Assembly (NCBI GenBank): GCA_963680875.1
Contig: OY804578.1
Coordinates: 100,159,689 to 100,223,688 of the forward strand
DNA: 64,000 nt
Source: Bathymodiolus brooksi
Lineage: Eukaryota; Mollusca; Bivalvia; Mytilida; Modiolidae
Reading direction: 5' to 3'
Of this stretch, positions 46,501 through 55,677 are shown piece by piece; within the stretch, counting starts at the first letter, position 1; every line of letters starts with the position of its first letter. The notes below the pieces were generated by a model. It was not told where the DNA came from. It did no database searches and saw nothing but the letters and a program-made list of their open reading frames with translations. Made by a program: the position numbers and the translations under genes.

Positions 46501-49500
46501 TATAGTTTCATATGTCTACAATACACTGTTCACTAGTATAAAGGGAAATAACTCTTATCATATAGTTGTTACTCACAATTATAATAATACATATTTCAAG
46601 ATTTTTCATTTCAAGGTTTGGGCCCATAAAACTAGTTTAACTCCATCACTTTTTATTAAATTGCCTGTACCAAGCCAAGAAAGTGAGCGGTCATGTATTT
46701 GTATGTTAGGGGTATGGATTTCAAGATTCAATGTTATTTTAAATATACACAAGTTCATTGAATAATAGAAATACTCTAAAATTTTAGTCTTTTAAAACTT
46801 ACTTTGACCTTCAGATTCAAGTTGATCTACAAATGATTCAACATCTTTTGGCCCTTTCCTTCCAAGTTTCAGAGCCTTTCCTGATGATGATGGTTTACTG
46901 AAAAAAAAAAAAAAAAAAAAAAAAAATGTTTCATAAGAATTTGTACAAGTTGAAACTCATTTTCTGACCAAATTATGTAGTTTATAACTTATACAAGGTA
47001 TACAGGGCAATTTTGTACATGTTATCACTTTTATCATGTGTTCAAAACTGCAATTTTTACATGAAATATAAACAGGGAACACAAAATTATTCAAGCTTTG
47101 ATTGCATGAATGTATTGCACAATATACAACGGAAACATGGGCATCTTCTTGTACCATTTCTTACACATCTAACATCTTTGGTGAAATTCATTTCTTTTGT
47201 AAATGATACATTAAACTAAAGGCTCACCCGGTCCTCACGATGAGCACAGATCCAAGACCAGTAAAACTTTGTTTGGACCAATAACTTTTTCAGTTATAAT
47301 ATAGAACTATATAAAAATAAATTCAAGAACTTGATTCAGACCAGTAATTTCAAATTTTAATTTTCGAGGACTGTCACCTGAACAAATGTTAAAAATACGC
47401 CCTATTTCCGTAATTGACTAAAAAAACAACAAAAGTGTCAAGTTGAGAATTTTGAGTTCAAATGGTCATCTGTTCTATTTCTATGGAGAGAAGACTTTCA
47501 GGATTTAGTCCAACAGAAACTATGAAGGTTTCTGGCAGTCATATCATACATATATAAATGAAAAGCCAAACATTCATCACAGATAATTCCTCCAAATTAC
47601 TGTACAAATATTCTAGATTGTTTGGTATTTCAGTTAATCAAAAATAATATGCCCCTGTGGTGGTCAATTCCAATTTCAGATATGAAATTATGAGGACATT
47701 ATTCATAGAACCATGTACAGATAATAACTATAAAATTTGCTACAAGTAGTCCTGTGGTGTATGCAGATTAATTTTTTTGATATTATGAAATTAAGTTCAT
47801 TGTCAGTAGTGATCTGTAATGTTTGTCACGACTTGTGAAAGTAGTGGTTTCACCTAACAATGTAAAATGCTATTTTACCTTGGTACAGATGTATAAGATG
47901 GCTTTGTTTCTGATGGAGTAGGTTCAATGATGTCTCTAGATGAGTATGAATCTTTACCGAAACCTCCACCAAACCCAATACCGGTACTCCTTCCTGTTTT
48001 ACTAGCTTCTCGTCTTTCTTGTTGTAATTCTTTGGCTCTTTTCTTCATGGCTTCCTTTGCTTCTCTTTCTTGTGTCTGTAACAAAACAATATTAGTACAA
48101 TAGTATTTTGATAAAGTTATTTTTCATTATAGTAACTTTCAATTAATCGCCAGCTATCCGTTAATTTCCATTTTTTCAAGTATAGGCCATCTTTGATGGA
48201 GTGGTGGGGTTGTATTACTTAATTTTACAAAATTTGCAGAAAATTTCTATTTTTAGCAATGATGCCTATCTAAGATGAAGGGCATGGCTGTCCGGTACAA
48301 TTTTGAAAGTTTACCTTCCAAGGTTCAAACAAGACAAGTAGTTTTATAGATATATTTTAATGGTTTGTTGGTTGGTTTATGGTGCTTAATGCCACTTTCA
48401 ACAATATTTCAGTTATTCCGTGGTGGTAAGTTTTATTGGTGGAGGAAACTGAAACTAGAAAAGAAGTATGCCCCCGCACTTGATAATCATGGACAAAGTT
48501 GTTTTATTAGTGATTTTTTAAAAATGAAGTGTGTCTGTAATAAGACACAAATGATGTCCATGCCTGACCATCAAAATCCTGTGGACATGCACACCTCCAT
48601 TATGTGTATACACATCATACTAAATATTAAAGCTGTAGCTCCAAAACTGTAGGAGGAGACATCCTGCAAAATATTAAAGCTGTAGCTCTAAAACTGTAGG
48701 AGGAGTTAGCCGGACAAACCATGTTCCCTTTATGCAGCTAGTACGAAAAAAATGACTAAGTCCAACTACCTGTCATTTTGAGAATATTTGAAGAAAATCA
48801 AAATCCTGTGGACATGCACACCTCCATTATGTGTATAATCATCCTACAAAATATTAAAGCTGTAGCTCCAAAATTGTAGGAGGAGATAGCCGGACAAACC
48901 ATGCATCTATATCCGGACGGACGGACAGGGTAAATTAATATGCCCCCCCAACTCTTCGTCGCGGGGGAATAAAAAAACACTGACCTGTCACAAGTCACTA
49001 TTAACAAACTTTATCACATAATGTTGCATCGAGTACACCTTGCCATAAACGGACCATACGATCACGACGGTACCCAGATATCTTTTATGAGAAAAGTATA
49101 AGATGATAAATACAAAGTGATAATAATAAATGGAATTTGACCAGACAAGATAAAATGGAAGACACATTATGATGGATGCCATGTAATGGTAATAGCTTTC
49201 CTTTTCACCATTTCTTTTACCCCCTAAAACATGATACCGTGTTTAAAACTTCGTAAGTTGATTGCTGAACCTTGAAAAAGCTATAAATAACTTAAATTGG
49301 ATGATAATAAATAAAATCTAACACAATTCTAACACAAAAGATTGCCTAGTAAGCATCAGTTTCTATTGTTTTAGATTTGGAGACGAATTTGTATTTCTGG
49401 CACTATTTGTTGTTTTGGTATACAGGGCTCACCAAACCAGGCGAAGTGAGCGACTTCTTTGCCTTGGTTTTAATGAAATCGCCCAATTTCTGTCAAAAAG

Positions 49501-50773
49501 CGAAGTTTTAGTCGCCCTGTCAGTCTTTTCAAGTCCGTATTTTTTTCACCAATAATCATACATAAAAGGAGCTCCCATGTTCCTGAAATTTGACCCATAC
49601 AGGGTTTGATGTTCAATATTTTATTCCAACCTTGTTAATTGCATCCTTTTTAAGGTCATTGTGCAGCATGTTCGTTTTGTGAAAGGTAGGGGAACATGCG
49701 GTTGTGGGGAAAGAAACGTTAAAATTTGGATCGATTTTCGGAAGTCTCCCAGATTTTCCCTCACTTCGCCCATAAGTCAAGAGAGAGAGAGAAGTCAAGT
49801 CACCCTGTTTTTACTATGTGTGGTGAGCCCTGGTATATTTTTTTTTCTTTCTTCATTTTTTGTCACTTCAGTTTAAAATGGTCAAACTCAGAGCTTATTT
49901 ACCTCTCGCACAGATATTGCAACCTTCTCTTCATGTGAGTCCATTTCTGTAAATGTTCTGATTTGAGCGAGATTAACATTTTCTCTATATCCAAGAGCTA
50001 CTATTTCATCAAAAGCAAAGATTAATGAAAATGCCTGATCGCCAATGTCTGTTTCTTCCATGTTTCTACAATATTCTGGAATCTAAAAAATATAATTAAA
50101 CTCTTGCTTTAACTCTTCACATTCTAGAATACAATATTGGTAGATGACATCATATGAGAACTAGGAAAGACAATTTCATCAAATCTTCTATTACATGCAT
50201 GAAATTAACCCAATATGAAGGAATTAGGAAATTAAAAGGGATATCTTTCTATTTACTGTCTTTTTACAAAAATTAATATGAATGTCATAGAAATGAAAGA
50301 ATTTCTGTTCAATGTTTTTTATTTCCTTAAGAAAGTATTCCAGACAAAGAAACCATTATTGGCAATTCTAATAGAACTAGCACTTCGGCTAAAATATGTG
50401 ATCATATATATATATCCCGTCAATGATATAACTGAAATATCGTTGAAAATGGTGTTAAACACCACCAACCACAACCTTCAATTTATAAATATTGTTATGA
50501 TATACCTACCACACGAGCAAACAGTCTCAGCGTTTCGAGATCTTCCAAAATATTACTGGCTTTAGTAGTAATAAGAAGAACATATAGTTTTTCTAGAGGC
50601 TGATATACATATCGAACACTTTCTGTTTCAACAAAGGTGTGCTGTTTTCCAGATGTCATTAACTTTGGGAAGGCGGCAAGAAGACCTTCAATTCTGGATC
50701 TAGTCATTTCTACAAACTGTCTGGAAATCAATGCTTTCCCTGTTTTGTTACACACTGCTGCAGCAAGCAGCAC
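37446..50773 (-). CDS. ARCN1: ARCN1, coatomer subunit delta (delta-COP), residues 2 to stop in ten exons
   Basis: Joining 50773-50510, 50082-49903, 48075-47879, 46897-46803, 45968-45896, 45290-45125, 44292-44145, 42893-42785, 41599-41395 and 37535-37446 gives one open frame of 508 residues plus stop, with GT-AG at every junction. With a Met from an upstream exon it is 509 residues; the human protein is 511. Delta-COP is a core subunit of the COPI coat, which forms vesicles on Golgi membranes for retrograde transport to the ER. The N-terminal part (about 1-140, [20 protein letters not shown]) is the longin domain. A charged linker ([18 protein letters not shown]) and a Gly/Ser-rich stretch follow. 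From about residue 270 comes the mu-homology domain ([19 protein letters not shown] ... TDKYEIV). There are no internal stops or frameshifts. Introns hold many transposons. Confidence 0.97.
37593..38073. mobile_element. MITE-like inverted-repeat element in ARCN1 intron 10
   Basis: The left arm 37593-37655 (AAATAATTCATGGAAGCC, TTTTAACATGGGTTGGCA, GATATTA) and right arm 38012-38073 are reverse complements with few mismatches. About 480 bp in total. Nested inside at 37656-37707 is a perfect hairpin with 24-bp arms (TACACAGTGTACAATTGTCC, TAAT) and a 4-base loop. No coding. Confidence 0.7.
38669..39213. repeat. 150-168-bp tandem repeat, four copies
   Basis: Copies start at 38669, 38819, 38983 and 39151 with TCGGCAAACAGGAAGTAGG, AATCTGACGGGTCCAAAAAC, GCTTCCCACGATATGGGG, ATGAAGCTTGTGACCAAATA and GCCATCAATAGTTGCTGAG. 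The fourth copy is cut by the element at 39214-41084 and resumes at 41085-41200, ending in CGACGGACGGAAGGACGGAC. Confidence 0.88.
39214..41084. mobile_element. Tc1/mariner-type insertion with TA TSD, 1871 bp
   Basis: The left TIR starts CAGTACAGAAAGGGACATAC and the right, reversed, CAGTACAGAAAAGGACATAC. Similarity continues loosely for about 170 bp inwards (CCGTGAT, GGTGGGGATTA / GATGGGGATTA). TA is duplicated at 39212-39213 and 41085-41086. The uninterrupted tandem-repeat copies read CCTATATGAAGC, which confirms the empty site. TA duplication is the Tc1/mariner hallmark. No transposase frame longer than about 70 codons is present, so it is non-autonomous or dead. Confidence 0.85.
41205..41345 (-). 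mobile_element. SINE family C fragment
   Basis: TCCACTCTAACACATTATTC, TGATTCCGAGTCAA and GCGGCAAATACCAATTTGAT match the family C body in reverse; both ends are lost. Confidence 0.5.
41395..41599 (-). CDS. ARCN1: ARCN1 exon 10
   Basis: 205 bp encoding [60 protein letters not shown] and CDLQ. Very strong delta-COP identity. Acceptor TGACAG, donor GTATGT. Confidence 0.98.
41774..41915. repeat. 71-bp tandem duplication
   Basis: Two nearly identical copies (starts 41774 and 41845) with ACCAACAAATTCTACC, TTCTTAACTAATAGTCAATT and GACCGATCTTAAATAAG. A recent local duplication in ARCN1 intron 9. Confidence 0.9.
42000..42310 (-). mobile_element. SINE family C in ARCN1 intron 9
   Basis: ATTGTTGTTTAATGCCAACT, CAGCAATTTTTCAGC, ACTAGACCAACATGCTTAG, CCCCACTCGGACACATC and head remnant AACCCTTACACCACCGATGC, in reverse orientation. 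The B-box side is deleted. Confidence 0.8.
42332..42745. mobile_element. TIR element with exact 6-bp TSD (42338-42739)
   Basis: The element starts CAGACTTGCCTACCC at 42338 and ends with the exact complement GGGTAGGCAAGTCTG at 42739 (402 bp). It is flanked by identical ATACAC at 42332-42337 and 42740-42745. Inner TIR parts share GTAAG-rich motifs. Non-coding. It sits 39 bp from ARCN1 exon 9, so it is close to the donor but does not break it. Confidence 0.85.
42785..42893 (-). CDS. ARCN1: ARCN1 exon 9
   Basis: 109 bp encoding [20 protein letters not shown] and [15 protein letters not shown], ending in a split Pro codon. Too short for an open-frame scan; found by homology with splice sites TTTCAG and GTAAGT. 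Confidence 0.96.
42985..43125. repeat. Dispersed repeat F, copy 1
   Basis: GGATCCTTGTAGAAAAACAT, TTTGATGAGTCCCAACC, GAGTGCATCTTTTGTTATT and GTGACGAGTCCAG recur in order at 46175-46295, another ARCN1 intron. Family unknown. Confidence 0.55.
43370..43710 (-). mobile_element. SINE family C in ARCN1 intron 8
   Basis: GAGTGATTGTTGGTTAAAGC, GAGCAATTTTTCAGC, TACTAGACCAACACACTTAA, CTAGCTCACTGAAACAACAG, ATTGGTTTGACCCGACC, GAGCTCCAACCCACGATCTG form a full reversed copy. Confidence 0.82.
44145..44292 (-). CDS. ARCN1: ARCN1 exon 8
   Basis: 148 bp encoding [30 protein letters not shown] and [14 protein letters not shown], ending in a split Ile codon (A|TA). Acceptor ATTAG, donor GTAAGT. Confidence 0.97.
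44790..45080 (-). mobile_element. Two adjacent SINE family A copies, truncated
   Basis: 44795-44957 runs from the tail (GTGATTAACACCACTTTC, TATGTTGTGGCGAAACC) to head-side AAACTCACAACGCTAGTGG. At 44962 a second tail (GATGCTTAACGCCACTTTC, TATATCGTGGCGGTCAG, GGAGGAAACCGGAC) starts. This fits a SINE inserted in or next to the head of another. Confidence 0.75.
45125..45290 (-). CDS. ARCN1: ARCN1 exon 7 (start of mu-homology domain)
   Basis: 166 bp encoding [40 protein letters not shown] and [15 protein letters not shown], a strong match to the first strands of the delta-COP mu-homology domain. Acceptor ATCTTAG, donor GTAAGT. Confidence 0.97.
45375..45865. repeat. Cluster of short repeat fragments in ARCN1 intron 6
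   Basis: Positions 45375-45440 match repeat D (TTTCTATGATTTTTCGATTA, GGAACTGTTCTGATGG). Positions 45560-45610 are a reversed SINE A tail. Positions 45810-45865 are a plus-strand SINE tail (CACGCCACGATAGAGCTGAC, GTTGGCATTAAACACCAATC) ending in AATCAA repeats. Confidence 0.5.
45896..45968 (-). CDS. ARCN1: ARCN1 exon 6
   Basis: 73 bp encoding [20 protein letters not shown] then DQD between split codons. It maps to the variable segment before the mu-homology domain. Acceptor TTTACAG, donor GTAAGA. Joining keeps the frame on both sides. Confidence 0.9.
46175..46295. repeat. Dispersed repeat F, copy 2
   Basis: GATCCTTGTAGAATAATATT, TTAACGAGTCCTGC, TAGTGCATTCTTTGTGATTT and GATGAGTCCAGGACTC match 42985-43125. 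Confidence 0.55.
46615..46735 (+). repeat. Dispersed repeat family D in ARCN1 intron 5
   Basis: GGTTTGGGCCCATAAAACTAG, CATCACTTTTTATTAAATTG, CCTGTACCAAGCCAAGAAAG and GAGCGGTCATGTATTTG follow the order at 16820-16920. Confidence 0.5.
46803..46897 (-). CDS. ARCN1: ARCN1 exon 5
   Basis: 95 bp, [20 protein letters not shown] then [19 protein letters not shown] and the FVDxLxSEG block match conserved delta-COP motifs. Acceptor follows a long T-run (poly-A on the plus strand at 46901-46926). Donor GTAAGT. Confidence 0.95.
46901..46926. repeat. Poly-A run (poly-T before ARCN1 exon 5 acceptor)
   Basis: About 26 consecutive A residues. On the minus strand it is the pyrimidine tract of the exon 5 acceptor. 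Confidence 0.9.
46927..47878. other. ARCN1 intron 4 sequence
   Basis: Nothing recognised beyond the intron itself. Confidence 0.4.
47879..48075 (-). CDS. ARCN1: ARCN1 exon 4 (linker)
   Basis: 197 bp; starts [20 protein letters not shown] (charged helix) and continues into Gly-rich [17 protein letters not shown] and a Ser/Thr/Pro-rich segment, ending in a split Ser codon (AG|T). Donor GTAAAA. The linker is the least conserved part of delta-COP. Confidence 0.95.
48376..49072 (-). mobile_element. SINE family A split by another repeat in ARCN1 intron 3
   Basis: The tail half is at 48376-48452 (GGTGCTTAATGCCACTTTC, GGTGGAGGAAACTG) and the head half at 48975-49072 (GACCTGTCACAAGTCAC, CATAATGTTGCATCGAGTAC, CATACGATCACGACGG). 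The insert (about 48453-48974) carries internal copies of AATATTAAAGCTGTAGCTC with AGGAGGAGA and TGTGGACATGCACACCTCC, and ends GGACGGACGGACAGGG then CGCGGGGGAATAAAA. Similar GGGGGCATAAAA and GACGGACGGA endings occur at 44100 and 41145. Confidence 0.75.
49418..49837. mobile_element. TIR element with 5-bp TSD (49423-49832)
   Basis: Starts CAGGGCTCACCA and ends with near-complement TGGTGAGCCCTG. GTATA is repeated at 49418-49422 and 49833-49837. 410 bp. Internal GCGAAG / CTTCGC motifs are inverted. Non-coding; in ARCN1 intron 3. Confidence 0.8.
49903..50082 (-). CDS. ARCN1: ARCN1 exon 3 (60 codons)
   Basis: Acceptor TTTTAG before ATT, donor GTAAAT after GAG. Encodes [49 protein letters not shown], the end of the longin domain and following helix. 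Phase 0 at both ends. Confidence 0.97.
50420..50475 (+). mobile_element. SINE tail fragment in ARCN1 intron 2
   Basis: CCCGTCAATGATATAACTG, AAATATCGTTGAAAATGG and TGTTAAACACCACC match the shared A/B SINE tail. It lies 35 bp past the exon 2 donor. Confidence 0.6.
50510..50773 (-). CDS. ARCN1: ARCN1 exon 2 (88 codons)
   Basis: The acceptor TTACAG at 50779-50774 lies directly before GTG (Val2); the donor is GTAGGT at 50509. It encodes most of the longin domain: [60 protein letters not shown]. Confidence 0.97.
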
Positions 50774-50939
50774 CTGTAATAGAGCAAACATATAGTGTAT
50801 TTCAATAAAATTAAAACTAGAGACTCACTTGAGCCTGAATTGCTTCCCTTATTATTCATACGCAAATTTCTATTCAATAATGTTTGGATTTTGAGAGAAG
50901 CAATCTGTTTCTGAAGTTTCCTTTGTTCTGTTGGTTTTT

Positions 50940-51025
50940 TGTTTGTCTTCATCTGGTCTCTTGTGTGTCCAATGTTGAGTATCTGGATTGTCCATTATTG
51001 ATTGTGCTTTCGGTTTTCTCTAATG
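50940..51025 (+). mobile_element. PLE-type 3' UTR fragment (second subtype)
   Basis: TCTCTTGTGTGTCCAATG, TATCTGGATTGTCCATTATT and GATTGTGCTTTCGGTTTTC match 16420-16490 and, reversed, 14225-14290. Confidence 0.55.
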
Positions 51026-52492
51026 TGACAGGGTGTATTTTACCATAGTAAAATTTGATTTCATAATTATGTATTCAGTGATTAATTACATCACATATTT
51101 CTTAAATAAAATATTTCAACCTGTTATTTTCATATATTATATTGATTAATTATTAAATGAGCTCAATTTATCGATCTCAATCATTAAAACTACTATTGAT
51201 TATTTGACGACACAGCTGGATTAACATGCTTGGTATGTCAATGCTTTAGATCATTTCTTTCCTTGGACATTCCTATCATGCTCTCTATTAGTTCAAAGTT
51301 TCAGAAATTCGGAATTCAGTTCTTCTTATTGGATGTTTTTGCATTTTGGGTTAGATTAAAACAGGTATTGGCTTTGTAAGGTTGGAAGACACTCTATGAA
51401 ATTCCAGTACAACGATTTTCCAGAATTTGGAAAAATATTGAAGTAATGGATTGCTTTGTATTCACATTGATTAGAATTGAAAGTATTTACGCTTTTCTTG
51501 TCGTTTTCTGTATTCAGTTAATATTGGGAAATTAAGAAACTTAGACCTTAGACCTTTCCGTTTTTATGAATGAATGAAACGTAGATAACTACAAGTATAT
51601 TACTTTTATTTGATAATTGTTTTTAAATTGATAATCACCGATTTCAATTTCCTTAATTATTGTTTAATAACAGTGAGTAATTATTTTCTAATATATTTTT
51701 AATAGTTACATTGTAAAAATGAACTGGGCTATGAAATATGGCATAACATGATGTAAATGGTATTCTAATGCCAGATTGAGTAATGTTGAGTAACAATTAT
51801 ACATTTTGCTGATTATGCAAGAAACTGAGAGCATCGTTAATTGTATATTATTTTTAAGAATGACAAGACCTATATAATGAATACCATGTTTATTTTTGGT
51901 GAAATATTGGCCCACAATGACCACAGACAGGTAATTCAGTGTTTTGTATTTGTATTGTATTGTGTTATTTTATAAACAAACTTAGTTCTCTGTAGACTAA
52001 AATTCGTAAATTGGTTCATTTGCGAATAAGGTTTTATGCATATGAATTTCTATTCTTCATCTATGATATTGGACTGTCAGATACAGATATTTCAGATATT
52101 CCTGATCATCAAAACAACTTGACAGATTCTATATTTTGGTAGTATGGTATCCTTTTAAAACATATGTACAATTAACACAATTCAAAACCATAATTCTTAA
52201 TATTTTATTCATATTATTTTCATACTTTAATTTAGCCAAAAACAAGATACAACTTACTATTGAATCGATTTACATTATTGTGTTTATATATTATTGTTTT
52301 GAATGTCAATTTCATGTCGTTTGTTATTAAATACAGGGTTAAATTTTTAGATGATGAAGTAAACGATAATTACTGAATCAACTCTTCCTATTTAGTTGGT
52401 TCTGAGTGATAGCAATATCTCACACACCACATGACCCATTGTATATACAAGTTTTTTTGGCTCTATATTTTTAAAGCTAATTTCTGTTTATA
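51026..52492. other. Intron 1 (probable) AT-rich sequence
   Basis: No exon, RNA gene or repeat family recognised. An ATG|GTAAAA on the minus strand at about 51045 is a weaker alternative for ARCN1 exon 1. Confidence 0.35.
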
Positions 52493-54767
52493 CATACAGT
52501 ACACTCAAGGACATATTGTGATAGATGTCCGACATGTCGGATTCGACATGTCAGACAACAGGTCGGATGGAGACAGGTGCAATAAAAAGGGTCATAAAAA
52601 TAAAGAGTTGAGCCAACAGGTGTAGTTAACAAGATTAAATATTTAATTGCCTTTAATTGCTACCTGTGACAGGATATGACCTGATTAGGTTAATTTTGAA
52701 TAAAATTTCTTTTTCATGTAGCTGTGGTTTGGATAAAATGAGACATGGGTCAAGGGTCATCAATATTTATTAGAATCAAACTATTCTTGTTTGTGGAAGC
52801 ATGTAGAAAATAATTTATTTCTGTCGAATTTTATGAAAATCAGTAGTCCTTCACTAAATATATTTTACAATTTGTTCTATTTTCGTGGTTTTTTTCCAAC
52901 TCTAACCTCATCTCTTGAATATTCATTTTTTACTTGGAATCTATCTATTTTTGGACCTTATTTAGCAGTCTTTTCTCACTGAATCTACACTACTCCATTG
53001 TGGCAAAATTTGCTGACATTTAGAAGTACGATCGTTTTTTTGTTGTTTTTTTGTTTGTTTTATATGTGTGTTGTTTGCGTTTTCAATATTTTCAACCTTC
53101 AGCTGAATTATGTTTTTTCGTGCACATAATTTTACAAGTGTGTGAAATATGATTTAAAATTTTGATGTGTATTTGTTCCGTTCGATGGGATATCTCTTGA
53201 ATATTCATTATTTACCTGGAATCTATCTATTTTTAGATTTAATCTTGCAGTGTTATTATATCGGTTGGTTAAATCAATAAGTTTAAGCCGATTTAAGTTT
53301 AAAAATTGCAAACCTTCACATCAAAACAACATTAAAAAGTTTTGTATTTTTAAGATAAAATCTGCTGAAATTTAGTTGCGATCTGAAAAAATGTACATAT
53401 AAATTTAGGTCACATTTTACACTCTTCAGTCTCTTGTAAAATTATGTGAAAAAAATACACGATTCAGCTGTAGGTGTAAATGTTTGACGCAAATGACACA
53501 CCTGTAAAACAAAAAAAACGATCATACTTCTGAAAGTCATCAAATTTTGCCACAATGGAAGTAACAACAAAATACGGATCACTAACTGACTAAGGAAGCT
53601 GTCTAGAGTGACAAAAATAATACAAAATACGGAAAAAAATCGAAGTCTGTGAAACAGACAAATCCGGGAATCAACAACCAAAATTGAAACAAGTTTTCCC
53701 TGAAAGATCCCGACACAGATCGCTCAAGTACTTTGCAGAATTCCAGGCAAAGATCACTGGCATCAAACAGCAGTAACAACGTTTACAGAAAACGGTCCTT
53801 TTCAGGGCTACACAGCTATTTCAAAAAGTAACAAAAGTTGTTGTCAATTCTCAAATTAATGTTAACTTTTCCCCAGCCCCCATCTGACTGTCTCTTTCTC
53901 TTTTAAATTTAAAATACTATTTGACATACCAAAAAAGTTTGTTTGAATAAATCATTTTGTCTGACTATGGTCCTTTATTTTGCAATTATATGTGTACATG
54001 AAAGTGTAAAAAAAACCATATTTATTAAACTTCTATAGGACTAGTTTTGAAGTGATAAATTAAGTGGATTATATGATTTTTAACCATATTAGTTTTTCTG
54101 TGCAATCAATTTTGATAAATCATTCTTTACTATTTAAAGTAAATACACATTCATTGCTTTAATTTTTAATAATCATCTTTATTCATTCATTCTTCATTAT
54201 TAGAAAAAAATACAAATTATTTTACACATTTAGTAGCTTTACCTGTAAAAAAACATCTGTAACTTGTTTTAAGACAGCTTGATTAATTTGAAACTAATAA
54301 TTCTTTTAATGTAAATGATCAAAGTAAGGTGATAAAAATGTAAAAATTCAAGTAGTATATTGATGTTAATATTGTCTTTTATCAGTATTTATAAATATTG
54401 AATTACATTTTTTTTTCAGTAAAAAGAAAACAAATGAGAATAACTAATTTTATTTTCTTCATCTTTTTTCACAAACATGGCCATGAATACTTGAAAAAAA
54501 AACATAATTATTTTTTTTATTTGTCTAAAATTATTGAATTAAAATTGTAATGTGTGATTAAATAAATACAAGAACAGGTACATGTAAGTCATAGCTTTAT
54601 CACCTTCAGGTACAAATTTACGACCCCCAATTTAGCCACTATCAGATATTCACACAACAGGTGTGCAATCAACAAACACCTGTAGACTCCAAGTCAGACA
54701 TGACAGGCAGTCCGTCTCTGAAGGTGATCCACCACAATATGTCCTTGAGTGTACTGTAGATATAGGG
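52493..54767. mobile_element. Candidate 2.3-kb inverted-repeat element
   Basis: The left end CAGTACACTCAAGGACATAT then TGTGATAGATG (52496-52530) is the inverse of CCACCACAATATGTCCTTG then AGTGTACTG (54729-54760). Further in, GACATGTCAGAC and CAACAGGTGTAG pair with GTCAGACATGAC and CTACAGGTG on the other side. A separate palindrome, arms 52985-53165 and 53400-53575 (CATTGTGGCAAAATTTG, GAAGTACGATCGTTTTTT), lies inside. No ORF and no TSD checked out. Confidence 0.5.
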
Positions 54768-54985
54768 GCTGTCGTTGTTGTGATCGTATGGTCGTTGGAT
54801 ATACAACTACCTTGCAATCAGTGCCTATCGCCACTAAAAGTTGTGAGTTTGAATCCCTCTCACAGCGAGGTGTACTTAATACAACATTGTACATGTATGA
54901 TAAAGTTTGTTAATGATTTGCCACAGGGCAATGGTTTTCTCAAGATACTGCGATTTCCTCCACCAATAAAACTGACCGACACAAT
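54768..54985 (+). mobile_element. SINE family A, tail-truncated
   Basis: GGCTGTCGTTGTTGTGATCG, TATGGTCGTTGGATATACAA, TTGTGAGTTTGAATCCC, GAGGTGTACTTAATAC and CACCAATAAAACTGACCGAC are in order; the usual ATATAACTGAAATATTG tail is gone. Confidence 0.78.
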
Positions 54986-55483
54986 TCTCATATCCGAACA
55001 TCCGGGTATTTAATAATTCATTGGGGTGAGGTCAGCAGGAATCCTCTAGATTTTACCTAGATTCCAATGGAAAATTTGAATTTTATTTTCCTAATTTAAA
55101 ATAAACCTGTCCGATATAAATTGACGAAAATCAAACTAGATATCTGATTTAGTGTCTACAAGGACTAGAGGTGATTTTAATTAAAATATTTAATTTCTGT
55201 TGGAAGATAGAGAATAAATTAATATATATTGGAGTCTATGTAGAATCCTGAGGATTTTGTTTGGCTTCACCTCAAATATTTTCTTCATCTCAAAATTGAT
55301 AATCATTGATTGGTCAATTACATTGTGTGATGTCACTCGGAAATCGAGAATATAACTGAAATATTGTTGAAAGTGACGTTAAACACCATAACCTTGCATA
55401 GATATCGTTCCGTGTCAGGGATTCGATAGTATTAAACCTCAATTTCGATAGGTCGGTATTTTTAGTTGTCATTCGGAACACAG
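54986..55483. other. Intergenic or intronic stretch
   Basis: A plus-strand SINE tail scrap lies at 55348-55400 (ATATAACTGAAATATTGTTG, AAAGTGACGTTAAACACC). Nothing else recognised. Confidence 0.35.
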
Positions 55484-55577
55484 TGACGTCACCAACCGGA
55501 AATCATCGATAGTAAAGCGTCTGTAGTTACTGACTCGAGAATACTACAAAAGTTCAACAAAAATGCCATTCAGAGAG
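55484..55577 (+). promoter_or_regulatory. Candidate promoter with CRE and ETS-like sites, plus a short first exon
   Basis: A perfect palindromic CRE (TGACGTCA, 55484-55491), then ACCGGAAAT (55496-55504, ETS core), then about 60 bp later AAAATGCCATTCAGAGAG with a consensus donor GTAAGC at 55578. This looks like a TATA-less promoter with a 5-codon first exon (MPFRE). No matching second exon in phase was found: the next acceptor (55666) leads into the wrong frame for the downstream PHD-like segment. It may be chance or belong to a decayed gene. Confidence 0.3.
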
Positions 55578-55677
55578 GTAAGCAATAAAATTACTACAAG
55601 CAAATGCCCAAAATGCCTTTTTCACTATTCCCATTTTTGTCTCCACATAATTGTTATTTTTCTTAGCAAATACAACA

